Source: Topomyia yanbarensis (taxonomy: Eukaryota > Arthropoda > Insecta > Diptera > Culicidae). Taken from it: a DNA stretch of 64,000 bases. Below are positions 1-10,738 of the stretch, piece by piece. The notes under the pieces are model-generated. The model was given only the letters and a program-made list of their open reading frames with translations, made no database searches and had not been told where the DNA came from. Position numbers and translations under genes: made by a program. The DNA lies in NCBI RefSeq assembly GCF_030247195.1, contig NC_080672.1:402583037-402647036 (forward strand), written 5' to 3'. The first letter of the stretch is position 1. Each line of letters starts with the position of its first letter.

Positions 1-745
1 ATAAAAAGGAATGCGGTCGCCCAACAAAATTAATTGCCAGAACAAGAAAAAATGTTCTGTCAAGTGCCAAAAACTTTATTATACACCTAAGCGAGCACCA
101 AAATATGCACCGAAACAACTCTAAAAAATACCAATTTGTTGCCGTACACTTCACTGTAAACACATTGCGAATGAAAAATTGTTCATTTTGGATGAGAAAT
201 CATTTACATTTTCGCACCAAAAAGTAAATGAAGACGATGACTATTACACTGACAAAACGGAAGCAACACTTGAAGATGTCAAATACACCGGCAAATCAAA
301 ATTCGGTGACGATGTGGGCAACCATCACTTAAAAGGGTGCTTCAGTGCGTCTGATTCTTCCAATCAAAGCTAAATCGGTCGGTACAGATGGTAATATCAG
401 TAAATGCTTGCCGAAATTATTACGTTCGTCAAAAAATCAAGTTTTGGTCAAGTCTTTCAAGTCATTCGGCCAAAAAACGACGAGTTGGCTGAATATAGAA
501 AATATACTATTTGTTCGGAAAAGGAACAATCCTCCAAACATGCCACAAACGAAAATGTTACTTCCATTCCAACAGACACGAGCCCTTCAATTTACCTGCA
601 AATTCGACCAATTGAAAAATTTTGGGCATTGACATTGAAATATTTTGGGCATCTTAGGTAAAATGTCTCCACATCAGACACCATTGAACAGCTTGAAAAA
701 GATTGAAGAAAGTGTCCAAATTTGAAGTGTGTGCTGACTCTAATA
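1..745 (+). pseudogene. Degenerate Tc1/mariner-superfamily transposase, 5' end outside window
   Basis: Reading across frames gives a recognisable IS630/Tc1/mariner transposase. A GRPTKL-type segment near position 10-30 fits the end of the N-terminal helix-turn-helix part. It is followed by a KRAPKYAPKQL stretch (about 90-120, then an in-frame stop), then LFILDEKSFTFS with the first catalytic Asp region and a YYTD motif (about 180-255). Near 525-630 comes the family's C-terminal signature (NNPPNMPQ in one frame, RPIEKFWAL in another), where the last catalytic acidic residue lies. A CSEK…-type stretch and several frame changes around 345-560 show indel decay, and the middle catalytic Asp region is not clean. 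The N-terminus would lie before base 1. The enzyme class cuts and pastes DNA at TA sites; this copy cannot be active. No terminal repeats were identified. Confidence 0.75.
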
Positions 746-1700
746 AACATTCTCCGGTCAGAATACGCCATTTTTGTGCACGCACCATTTATATTATGAA
801 TGACGTTCCAAGCGCGACAGCAATCAAAGCTTAAAACAGTGAACCAATCGCTAAAAATACGTATGGAATCCATCCTGTAATGGGTTGGCGATCACACGCA
901 TGCTCATTTTGCAATTTATTAGGTTCGAAGGGTGCCAACCATTCCGGTTAAGTTCAGTCAGAAATGGACGATATCTCGTTTGCCCGTTCTAACCGGAGCT
1001 TATGGAATACGACCGAGGAAGGATAAAATGTGAGTCGCTCGGAACAAGCGAGATGAATGTAGAACACGTGAACGGCAAAATCGGGAACATTAGAGCTCTT
1101 CCAAAAGGATGGTATGTACCACAGCGCCAAGAAACGACTTTGTTCCATCTAATACATCAAAACTTCGCTAAAAGTTTAATATCACCCTAGGTCGACCAAT
1201 CGAAAGATCGTTCTACTTGCAGTTGCACCAGTTGATCGCCACTGCATATTCCGAGTCAATTTTGCTCAATGTCAAAAGCCATTCTAAAGAATAAATTATC
1301 CCCTTTGACATGAGGCGACTTCATGCGCACGAGATTGCGTTTTTGCTCCGATCAGAACTCGCGATCGTGCACGCATTCCTTTCCAGTAGGTACCTATGGG
1401 CTTGTTTTCCACAATCTCCTATATAGCAAATGAGCTGACCGCCGACCTGCAAGTGTCAGCCGATGTGAAAATTTTAATTGACCAAGTGAAAAATTTGCCC
1501 CAATCACCACAACGCAGCATGGGCTTACACCACTTGACCTGGTCACAAGCGGCGGCAATCGGCGATGATGGGGGGGCGGAGCCGGCGGTGCTAAGGTGGA
1601 CCCTCTAATCGACCCCTTTGAAGCCTAAGTAAACCACCTAATTTACACCCCCGGAGTAGGATATATTATATATTTACGATCAGTACGCTGACACTAGTGT
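746..1700. other. Unassigned; one short GC-rich ORF
   Basis: The sequence after the mariner relic is not recognised. Position 1396-1608 (+) is open for 70 codons starting MGLFSTISY and is GC-richer than its surroundings, with a run of G near 1567. I recognise no domain, signal peptide or splice-site support, so I do not call it a gene. It could be an exon fragment, but chance is the simpler explanation. Confidence 0.3.
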
Positions 1701-4127
1701 AGCGGAAAATTAACTCGCACCGTCCTACACGATATCACGCAAAGCTGGCAAACGCGTTTTCAAGTATTGTCCAGTTATTAATAATTGTCACGAAAACGAT
1801 CAGCTTGCGTCAAATTACAACTCGTTTACCAAGCTTTGGATTAGGATTGGAGAAATTGGAAAGACGACCAGATTTAAAGTAAGACTTACGTAAACTTCTA
1901 TAGAAGCATACAATCTTACAATAATCAGAGAAATAGAATTTACCAAACTTTTTCATATATTCTCATACACACATACAAATCGTATATTCTTGCGCTTGGT
2001 AAGGCCTCCCACGGTTCCTCCTGCAAATAACTATGTTTCACTGGATCCGCCCTTCACCAACGCAATGCACTCTTTTTATTGTACTATTCGCCTACTCATT
2101 CAATATCTTAAGTACACAATGTGTTTGACCGCTGTACATTGAAGGGGCGAAAAAAGGATCACGCGGGGCACCGATCGCATGGTGACCTACTGCGGCGTGA
2201 GCTGCTAGTAAATCTCCATCACTGTCAGAGTCAGAGCCCCGTTCAACGCGAGTAATTGTATGTGCGAGTGTTTATTTATTTAGTAGGTAATTCAATCGTC
2301 TTACTTCAAACTCATAGTAGTAGTAGTAGATCACGGCAGTTTTATGAGCTGAATATAATATCAAAATCACGTCCTAACTCATTCGAACAGGCAATCATCG
2401 TTCAGTGGGCCCGTCCGGGGTGATTATGAGCCGAGCCTGGTTGAATGAGTTCTTAATTGAATGTTGGAGCGAAAAAAAAGGATGCGGGTTAGTGGGCGGA
2501 ATAGGGGCTAATACCGGACTAACCAATCACGCGAATATGATCGATTCAGCAGCACGGAAATAATTAGCTTGTTGCAGTTAAATGATGGAAATAATGCACC
2601 ACAGTAAAGTGCCATGGTGTCGTTAGTTTTACTAGCTTTTGAATGATTTATACTTAAACAGTTAATTTTTTTGAGCACTTGGTTTATTGAATCTGTATTT
2701 TCTATCTCATTTCAGGTAATTTCATCGATTAACCAATTGAGGTTTTACAACTAAGGTACAGTCAATTAAATGTTTTTACCCTCATATTGATTAACACAGC
2801 CATAACTAATTGTTTTTACCATACTGTATTCCACAAAAGCGGTATTAGAATTATATGTTGTAGATAGTTGAAATTTTTTATGTTAGATATTGATGGGGTC
2901 GTTTATTTATAGTTAACATCTAGTAAGCGTCCCTTTGAATTCTGCACACGAACTGCTTCGATCTTCTGGGTAATGATTACGACTCCTGCTTCTTTGGCAC
3001 TTGACTTCTTGACTGAATATTTTGAAGATGATGTGTTGGTAGGTTAGTTGATTGCAACAGATAATTTTTTCTTAGCAAATCTAGAAGGTACAGTCGCACC
3101 TCGACTGTGTTATCAGCCGGCGAACTTTACCTATGCGTAATAAGTCTAGACGACTTGTTACAAGTCGCTATGCATAAAGAAAAAAGGGTGATCCTCACAT
3201 GATGGAACTGGATATAGGTGGCAACCATCTTTTCTTTCGAGAAGTTTCTCACTTTGCGAACAGAGAAGTAAATTTTGCAAGATTTCAAATTTAAATTCGA
3301 AATTGAACCACTGGTTGCTGTTCAGTTTCACTCAATTCGATAAACCCGATCCTCTCAGCAGGAATAGAAGTGACGGTTCTTTGTTTAAGATTTTTACCAC
3401 ACAATGTTTACACACACTTGATGCGGTGGGTAGAACTGGATTATATTGTAGTTTATTTAATAATAATAGATAATAGTCTCTGCTAAAATATTGTTCGTAG
3501 ATTTCGACGATCTTGTGATCAAATTCAATATAAATCAATAATCATTTGTGAGAAATTTTGGGTTCTTGTGATCCCTGCTATTATCATGAACTTAAGCGCT
3601 TCAAAGGATCTATCTCACAAAGTATGCTAAATTTTCTTATTTCCTTATTTGCATTAAAAATCTGTAAAATCAAATTTTTGACAATTAGCTCCACCAGGCT
3701 CTACTGATTTCTTTTATGGCCCTTAGTAATTGTGCAAATTTTGGTACTGATCGGTTGTGTCTGCGGACCCTCCAAAAATTTCAAAGTTTATATGGAATTA
3801 GTATGGAAAAACGGTTAACATTGAAAATAAATTCTTAAAAAACACCTCATCAAATAATTAATCAGAGCGCTATATATTTCTAAAGGTATTCTTCTATTGA
3901 ACATATTCGTGGAACTTTCTATTTTTTTGTAAAATTCGCTGAGAAAATTTATTAAATAAAGAAGCAGCATGACTTCAAAACAAGTTGTTAGGTTTTATTT
4001 TTTGTGTTTCGAATTCAGCTCGTCAGTAAGTAGCACTATCTGGGTGTCTAGTTAGGCGATGTATCTAAACTAGTACCCAACTTAGCACTAGTTAGGCACA
4101 AAAAAATTCCAAACAGTTCACACGACA
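1701..4127. other. Unassigned AT-rich sequence
   Basis: No coding region, transposon end or array is recognisable. Small features are a (GTA)n run near 2320-2335 and a short hairpin at about 3150-3166 (CGACTTG, TTA, CAAGTCG). Around 4020-4105 the motif CTAGTTAGG recurs next to the palindrome that follows, so this edge may belong to the same element. Confidence 0.35.
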
Positions 4128-4304
4128 CGGTGAAAACTCACTTTATTGGAAACACTGAGAAAAGATATGTCCTCAAGCAGGAATCGAACCTGCGATCTCC
4201 CAGTCTCTAGTTGGGTGCAACTAGAAACTGGGAGATCGCAGGTTCGATTCCTGCTTGAGGACATATCTTTTCTCAGTGCTTCCAATAAAGGTGAGTTTTC
4301 ACCG
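4128..4304. repeat. Palindrome containing an inverted duplication of a tRNA 3' half
   Basis: Two arms (about 4128-4207 and 4217-4304) are near-perfect inverted repeats. The right arm reads like the 3' half of a tRNA: CTGGG as the 3' side of an anticodon stem, a short variable segment, a T-arm with stem GCAGG/CCTGC around TTCGATT, then an acceptor-like TTGAGGA. GGTTCGATTCC is an exact match to the Pol III B-box consensus (GGTTCGANTCC), and because of the symmetry it occurs on both strands. On the minus strand an anticodon-stem-loop-like segment is also present, but there is no proper D-arm or 5' acceptor, so this is not a functional tRNA gene. It is best read as a foldback miniature element or an inverted SINE/tRNA dimer. 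No target-site duplication was found. Confidence 0.6.
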
Positions 4305-4384
4305 TTTCTTCATTCTCACCGTTCCGGTCATTCTGTCTCTGTCTGTTTTCCAGTGGACACGTTCATAAAAAATCCTTAAGAAAG

Positions 4385-5796
4385 GAAAAAACAAAGACAC
4401 ACGTCCAAACAAGGAATACTTATTTTGTTGTTCTATTCCTTTTTTATTTCTTTTCACTGATTCTTCTTTCTCGATTGCTTTTCAATTTCATTTCGTTTTT
4501 CTTTTTTTTTCATTACCTTTAATTTTCTGTTTTTAATTTTGCATTTTCTCTCTTTCCTATTTCATTTCTTGTTTTTCCTTAATTTCTGTTTCGTTTCTTT
4601 TTTATTCGGCTTTATTTTGTATTCCTTATTTTGTATATTTTTAAATTATTAGTCATTTCTTATTCCGAATTATTTACGTTTTATTCGTTGTTCCTTGTTC
4701 CTTATTTCTCGCACCGTCTTCCTTGTTCCATGCTTTTTTTCCTAATTCCTTCACTCTTGGTCCTAGTTCCTTGTTCTCTGTTCCTTGTTCCTTGTTTCTT
4801 GTTCCTTATTTCATATTCTTTTCTCTTGTTCCTTGTTCCTCACCTCTTTTTCCTTGTTCCTTGTACCTTTTTTCTCCTTTCTTGTTTATTTGCTTTCCTT
4901 GTCCATTGTTCTGGGTTTATCGTTTCTTGTTTCGTCGTAGTCGTGCCTTTTTCTCAATTTCTTGCTTTTATTTCTTGTTTCGGTTCCTTTTTGTTGCTCG
5001 TTGTTCTTCGTTCCTTGTTCCTCTTTCCTTGTTCATCGTGCTCTTGTCCTTGTAATTTGTTTATTGCTGCTTGTTTATTGTTTTTCCCTTGTTCCTTGTC
5101 CCTTGTTCTATGGTATATTTCTTTATTCCTTTTTCCTAGTTACTTGTTCCTTGTATCTTGTATTTTCTCCCTATGTATCTCGTTTCTTGTCTACTGTGCC
5201 TTGTTCGTTGCAGTTGTTTCTTGTTCCTTGGTCATTGTTCGCTGTCACTTGCGCCTTGTACATTGTTTCTTGTTTTTTGTTGCTAACTATTTATTTATTG
5301 TTGTTTCTTTTCTTGGCCATTGCTTCCTTTCTCTTTTTTCCTTCTATTTTTCTCCTTTTTCCTTTTTTTGTTGTCATTTTACCTTTATTTTTTTCTTTCT
5401 TCTTTTTTCTTTTACTTTTTTATTATTTCCTTTTTCCAAGTCTTCTTTCCTTTTCCTTTTTACCTTTACCTTTCACTTTTTTCTCTTTTGTTCCTTTGTC
5501 CTTCCCTTTTTTTCTATAGTTCTTTTGATTTTCCGATGCTTTCCATTTTCGTCTTTTCCCCTTTTCTTTTTTCCTCTTCCATTGTACATGTTCGTTTTTC
5601 TTCTTTTCCTTTTTCAGTTCTCTTTTTTACTTTTTATTTTCATTTTTGCTTTTTCGTTTTTCTTTTCAGTTTTATATTCTCTTTTCTCTTTTCTTTTTCT
5701 CTTTTTTTTCTTTTTCCGTTTTCCTTTTTTTGCATCTTTTTTATTTTTCCTTTTTTACTTTTTATATCTTCCCTTTTCCCTTCTTCCTTTTTCTTT
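4385..5796. repeat. Long pyrimidine-rich low-complexity tract
   Basis: The + strand is almost entirely C and T with scattered G and A. It is built on drifting units such as CCTTGTT (about 4690-5300) and TTTTTCC (about 5300-5790). Several long open frames cross it, but they encode only runs of Phe, Leu, Ser, Pro and Val, as expected from a stop-poor pyrimidine strand, so none is called as a gene. The tract is interrupted by a 2.2-kb interspersed element and then resumes. Confidence 0.85.
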
Positions 5797-5916
5797 TTGC
5801 CTTTCTCATATAAAGAAAGGCTATGCAATCACTGTAAAAATCGACTTTTTAACCGAGGCCCGGAGGGCCGAGTGTCATACACCATTCGATTCAGTTCGTC
5901 GAGATCGGCAAATGTC

Positions 5917-5947
<31 letters not shown>

Positions 5948-7990
5948 GTGTGTATGTGTGTGTGTTATTTAAACTCACACAATTTTCTCAGAGATGGCTG
6001 AACCGATTTTCGCAAACTTAGTTTCATCTGAAAGGTATAACGCTCCCATAAGCTGCTATTGAATTTTTAATTGATCCGACTTCCGGTTCCGGAGTTACGG
6101 GTTGAAGAGTGCGGTCACACAGCAAATTCCCATATAAACTGGTACCACCATGATGTTCAAATGATGTAAAACATACTAAAATTGATGGAACATTACTCTA
6201 GTTTGCGGGTCTGGATCACTAATGATCAATCAAAGCAGCTTTGACCACGTTGGCTACCTATGACGGTTCATGACGCCCCCATGGAACCCGCCATGTTCCT
6301 AAGCTAATATCACACCCATTCCACAACGAATTCTCTACCGATTTTTACAAACTTGATTTCAAATGAAAGATACAGTAATGCCATTGACTGCTGCTGAATT
6401 TCATTCGGTTCTGACTCTTACTTCCGGAGTTACAGGGGTGTTAGTAAGGATACACTGGAATTTCCCATATAAATCGGTACAATCGTAATACCTCAGAGGC
6501 TAAAAACTATTGAAATGGTCACCAAATTACTTCTAATCGCAGATCTAGATCACCGATTGCCAATCAAACATTTTTTGAATATATTGTCCACTATCGACGA
6601 TTCCGGAATTCCGGAGTTCCGGGCATATTCCACAATTAAAGTCACATCGGTTCTTCGGTGATGACTGAACCGATTTTCTCAAACCAAGTCTCAAATGGAA
6701 GGCAAAATATGCAGTTGAGTATTGCGTCGCCGCCCCCCACCCTCCCCCCTTGCCTTGCCCTTATACCTCCCTCCCTCACGCCCGCATTTCCTTCATCCAC
6801 CCCGTATACCGAAATAAGATGAAGGATTTCTGACGCATCCTCCACTCCCACTCTACTAACCCCCATTCCCTCCACTTTTAAACCCATTCCACCAACATTT
6901 CAAAATATAATCACATGAAGATAACATTGAACTCATGCTGATTAAGCTGATTAAATATTATTCTTTTGCCTTTCTCATATAGAAAAGTTATGCAATTGCT
7001 CCAAAAACCGACTTTTTAACCGAGACCCGGAGGGCCGAGTCTCATATAACATTCGACTCAGTTCGCCGAGATCGCTAAATATCTGTGTGTATGTATGTGT
7101 GTATGTATGCGTGTATGTATGTATGTATGTATGTATGTATGTATGTATGTATGTATGTATGTATGTATGTATGTATGTATGTGTGTATGTGCGGATTTGT
7201 TAACAAAATGTCCACATCGGTTTCTCGGAGATGGCTGAACCGATTTTTACAAACTAAGATTCAAATGAAAGGTATAATATTGCCATAGGTTGCTATTGAA
7301 TTTAATTTTCAACCGACATCTTGTTCCGGATTACGAGTTGAAGAGTATGGTTACAAAACAAAATTTGTTGATTTGTCCACATCGGTTTCTCGAAATTTTC
7401 TGAACCGATTTGGCAAACTTGATTTTAAATGAAAGGTCCATCAGCTGCTGTTGAATTTTGTGTGGATCCGAGTTCTGGTTCCTGAATTACAGGGTGATAC
7501 GTACGATCACGCAGCAAATCCCGATTCTAACGAATTCTGCGATGAATGTAAAAAGGTGAAATTTTTTCCAAAATGTAAACACAACTGTTGAATTTGTAGA
7601 TCTAGGTCACCAACAGTCATTCAAAGTCTCTTTGGCCACACTGGCCACCATCGACGGATCCGGTTATATTGGTTTCTCGAAAATAGCTAGACCGATTTGA
7701 TCAACTTAGTCTCAAATAAAAGGTGTTGCGTCGTCGGAAACTGATATTAAATTCCATTTCCATCCGACTCCGGCTCCGGAGTTACGGGTTGTGGAGTGCG
7801 ATCACATAGAAAACTCCGATTCAAACCGATACCGCGATGAATGCAAAAAGGTGCTCTTATATATACTTACCAAGTGTAATAAGAATGAAAGACATTTCCA
7901 TAATGTTATATTGTACGAACCAGCTATTAAATCATAGTTTGGAGAAATGAGAAAGGCACAATTGCACCTCTAGGTGGATTTAAACAGGTT
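5797..7990 (+). mobile_element. Interspersed repeat family A, copy 1 (two head-to-tail units)
   Basis: The element begins with TTGCCTTTCTCATAT and ends AATGAGAAAGGCACAATT…GGTGGATTTAAACAGG. The inner part of the end (AATGAGAAAGGCA) is nearly the reverse complement of the start, giving short terminal inverted repeats. A second start occurs at about 6964, so the element holds two units. Each unit has the conserved block CGGAGGGCCGAGT, then a GT-rich microsatellite at a fixed position. Diverged repeats follow of a motif set with GATGGCTGAACCGATTTT, TCAAATGAAAGGTAT and TTCCGGAGTTACGGGTTG. No protein is encoded. The element lies inside the pyrimidine tract and ends where that tract resumes. No target-site duplication was seen. 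It is probably non-autonomous; its class is unknown. Confidence 0.8.
7085..7190. repeat. (GTAT)n microsatellite inside family A copy 1
   Basis: This is a nearly uninterrupted run of the tetranucleotide GTAT. It occupies the fixed microsatellite slot of the second unit of family A. The equivalent position in copy 2 (about 25550-25612) is shorter and mixed GTAT/GTGT, so the slot differs in length between otherwise very similar copies. Confidence 0.95.
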
Positions 7991-8335
7991 TTTCCGTTTT
8001 CCTTTTCCTTTTTCTTACCCATTTTTTCTTTTTCCTTTTAATTTTTTTCTTTTTCTCTTTTCCTTATTGCTTTTCAATTTTTCCTTTTTTCTTAATGCTT
8101 TTTAATTTTTCCTTTTTCCTTATTTCTTTTTAATTTTTCCTTTTCCTTTTTACTTCTTTCTCTTTCTTTTTTCCGTTGCCTTTTTCTTTTTTCTTATTCC
8201 TTTTTCATTTTTTCTATTTGCTTTTTACTTTTTCCATTTTCCTGTACCTTTTCCTTTTTCCTCTTTCCTATTTGCCTATTTCTTTTTCCTTTTTTTATTT
8301 TTTTCTTTTTTTTTACCTTTTTACTTGGAGTGATA
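7991..8335. repeat. Pyrimidine-rich tract, continuation
   Basis: TTTTTCC-type low complexity resumes directly after the family A element and matches in composition the stretch before it. This is the main evidence that copy 1 inserted into, or expanded within, one original tract. Confidence 0.85.
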
Positions 8336-8344
8336 TGTAATCAC

Positions 8345-8530
8345 ATTTTCTTCTTTACTTTTCAACAACATTTAATTAGCTAGAGATTTCTGAGTTAGGA
8401 AAGGAAAATGTAGTGCCATGGTACTCAAGTGAGCGTAAGGATGTGAAATATACAGATCGATAATCTAGAAGTATTTGACTCATTAGAAATATTACTTCTT
8501 TTGTCTTCCGCTGGCAGGAGTCGAGCTTAG
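8345..8530 (-). repeat. Dispersed repeat B, minus-strand copy
   Basis: The reverse complement aligns with 16215-16400. Shared blocks include CAGAAGACAAAAG-like sequence, TTCACATC…CGCTCACTTGAGTAC and AATCTCTAGCTAATT. The two copies are inverted relative to each other and diverged. There is no coding content, and no terminal repeats were identified. Confidence 0.65.
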
Positions 8531-8559
8531 GCTGCATTACTACGAATCGCTCAAGCTTA

Positions 8560-8990
8560 CCAACATGTTTCATACCAAAGGCAGACTTTCTTTTTCCTTT
8601 GTTTTCTTTTTTATGCTTTGTCCATTTACCTGTACCAAAGGAGTGACATTAACCTTCTTAGCAAAGTCACTCCCAACGATTTATCATATCCCCTTTAAAC
8701 GGAAACGGTTGGTACGGTTGGCCTCGTTTCTTCCTCTTTTAAGATTCAAAACGGTTTGTCAATCAAATTATTCATTAATTGAATTACTTTCTTTTTTTAC
8801 TTTTCTTTCTTTTTTCCTCGTTTCTTTCTTCCTCTTTTTGTTTTCTTATTCTCTATGCCTCTTTTCTTGTTTTTTTTTTCATTTTTTCCTTTTTCCTCGT
8901 TCTTTATTCCTTAATCATTATTCTTATTTTGTTGTGCCTTTTCTCTTTTTCCTTAGCCACTGCCTATTCCTCATTCCTTAGTTAATAATG
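8560..8990. repeat. Pyrimidine tract containing dispersed repeat C
   Basis: About 8629-8765 aligns with 61362-61510. Shared blocks are GAGTGAC near the start, TCACTYCCAA, then GAAACGGTYGGTACGGTTG and a trailing AAAACGGTTTG/AAAATTCG region. The flanks (8575-8620 and 8790-8980) are again TTTTTCC-type low complexity. The 138-codon open frame over this stretch is a low-complexity artefact. Confidence 0.55.
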
Positions 8991-9579
8991 CTTATTTCTT
9001 TTGTCGATTGCCTCATCGCGAATGCCTTGTTCTTTGCGCCTTACTTATACCGATAAACCAAGCGCGTAATTCGTACCATCCCTAAATCGCATACTAGATC
9101 AGAAAAATTTCTTATGAATGCCTTCTTTTTCTTCTTAAGAAATAACCAATAAAATTTTGAAAGGAGCACCCAGATTGTCATATCCCGATTAGCAATCTTC
9201 ACGTACGAACTGGCGTCAATGCCTCAAATTTAAATTTTTATCGTATTATCTCAAGGATTAAACGTACGCTTTACCGCCCATCACAATACGAATTCAGTTT
9301 TGAACTGAACCTTGCCACGATTTGTTATTGAATCTCATTGGCAATGAGCTAGTTTTTCCGGCTAAATAATTTATATTTCACCTTCCTACAAACATGCTCT
9401 GAGCCAGAAAATCGCTTCCGAATGCAATCTTGTTTCATCTTTCGGTTGAAGGGCGAAAATATGATAAAAGAACTGTAATCACCACACGCATATATCGCTT
9501 GCCTGATCATATTTTTCGTTGCGCAATAAAATTTTGTTTTTCTGACACTTTGAAACGCTGCTTGCTTCTAGCGACATAT
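8991..9579. other. Unassigned sequence
   Basis: No recognised coding, repeat or RNA feature. The 62-codon ORF at 9430-9618 runs into the miniature element that follows and is not called. Confidence 0.3.
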
Positions 9580-9702
9580 TTAACCCTCCGGAAGTCGCGC
9601 TTATGGCCCACTGAATGAGCAGCGCTGGTGCCCTAAGACGATTTCGCTAGATTTTCAGAGCAGCGTGCACTCAGTGCACTAGCGCGATTGTCGGAAGGTT
9701 AA
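9580..9702 (+). mobile_element. TTAA-flanked MITE, copy 1
   Basis: This 123-bp element has inverted ends: TTAACCCTCCGGAAGTCGCG at the left and CGCGATTGTCGGAAGGTTAA at the right. The interior includes GTGCACTCAGTGCAC, itself a near-palindrome. A second copy lies at 38044-38167 in the opposite orientation and is highly similar over its whole length. Ending in TTAA on both sides is the target preference of piggyBac-type elements, so I infer a piggyBac-like MITE. It has no coding capacity. Confidence 0.75.
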
Positions 9703-9770
9703 ATGAATGATCTGCTTTATACTGTCCTATGGTATATCTCTCTGTTCGAAAAAAATCTGGGCAAAAACTA

Positions 9771-9953
9771 CAGTAAGATTCCGTTTTTGGCATATCTGGC
9801 AATAAAAAAGTTCCGTTTTTGGCAACAAATGTGTTCCGTTGTTGTACATAGTATTTTTTTTAGAAAAGAGTTAACACAAATTTTGTTGTAAAAATATATA
9901 TGACTTTTGACATTATTAAAAAAATAATTGCTGCCAAAAACAGAATCCTACTG
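9771..9953. mobile_element. TA-flanked pogo/Tc1-like MITE
   Basis: This 183-bp element starts CAGTAAGATTCCGTTTTTGG and ends CCAAAAACAGAATCCTACTG. The two ends are inverted repeats with two mismatches over the first 22 bases. TA flanks both sides (9769-9770 and 9954-9955). CAG ends with a TA duplication are typical of the pogo/Tigger branch of Tc1/mariner. It is non-coding. A TTCCGTTTTTGGCA-like repeat of the terminal motif also occurs internally near 9812-9823. Confidence 0.75.
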
Positions 9954-10462
9954 TATTTGAACTGAACTCACAGTACCTACTTTGTTTAGTTAGCTTTAAT
10001 GCATTGAATTCATTTCGTCAGCATATGGCACATGTCTTGACCGCCATGTTCAAAAAAAGACGACTTGTGTTCGCAAAAAATGACTAGTTTTAATCAGAAG
10101 CTCTGTTTCTAATAGAAAATACCACTCGCTCCACATTTCGATCTTTTTTTTTACTTTCGCTCGAGTTTGCCGGAAAAGGTAGCAATTAAAGTTATTGACG
10201 GGTTGAAATTAGTAAGCAATTTAAAATGGTTGTGTAAAATTCTTGAATTTTTTTTTTGGGCAAATAAGGCAATGTTTTATATCAAAAGACTATTATTTTA
10301 AATCTTAATAAAATTTACAAATTACACTTTTTTTCCTAGTTTGCTTAGTTCATATGGGCTTCCATAAATAAATGATAAAACTTGTACTAAGGCCCTTCTG
10401 CGTAAAAAGAATCCTCCAACCAACCCCCCTCCCCTTCACGAAAATGTGACAAGAAAGAACTT
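9954..10462. other. Unassigned AT-rich sequence
   Basis: No recognised feature. A C-rich segment near 10415-10437 resembles C-rich parts of MITEs seen at 14.8 and 40.7 kb, but no ends were found. Confidence 0.3.
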
Positions 10463-10738
10463 ATGCCAAACCGGGTAAGAGTAAATATTACAAATCACAT
10501 TGAATATTTTCCATGGCAGAAATATAATCTTTATGTAGCACGGCCCAAAGAGTATGGTAATGTTTCTGTAAACTATGTAATGCTCTATTTCCACAGCACT
10601 TCAAAGATAATTAGTGTGTTAATAGGTGGCCAACATATTTTTGGAACCGAAATCGGTAGAGATTCCGAATTATTATACTTCGGTGATATACGCCAAAATG
10701 CACCTGCCGGTAGCTTCCTGGGAGTACATCTCGTATGA
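10463..10738 (+). CDS. Unidentified 91-residue ORF, possible exon or relic
   Basis: The frame is open from ATG to TGA with a reasonable residue mix and none of the low complexity seen elsewhere. Its C-terminal half (IGGQHIFGTEIGRDSELLYF…GSFLGVHLV) alternates hydrophobic and polar residues like beta strands. I cannot assign a family; a fragment of an extracellular beta-sandwich domain is only a guess. There is no signal peptide or membrane segment. A GT donor-like sequence (GGTAAGAG) lies just after the start codon, so the ATG may not be the real start. It sits between a transposon-rich block and a unique GC-richer block. Confidence 0.2.
   Translation: MPNRVRVNITNHIEYFPWQKYNLYVARPKEYGNVSVNYVMLYFHSTSKIISVLIGGQHIFGTEIGRDSELLYFGDIRQNAPAGSFLGVHLV

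Noticed and set aside
4146..4304. tRNA gene because of a B-box and T-arm
   Set aside because: No D-arm or 5' acceptor, and the T-arm half is duplicated as an inverted repeat.
4631..6001. 456-codon ORF rich in Phe, Leu, Ser, Val and Pro, resembling a membrane protein
   Set aside because: It is the translation of a pyrimidine-rich low-complexity tract and runs into an interspersed repeat; several frames are equally open, so no coding signal.
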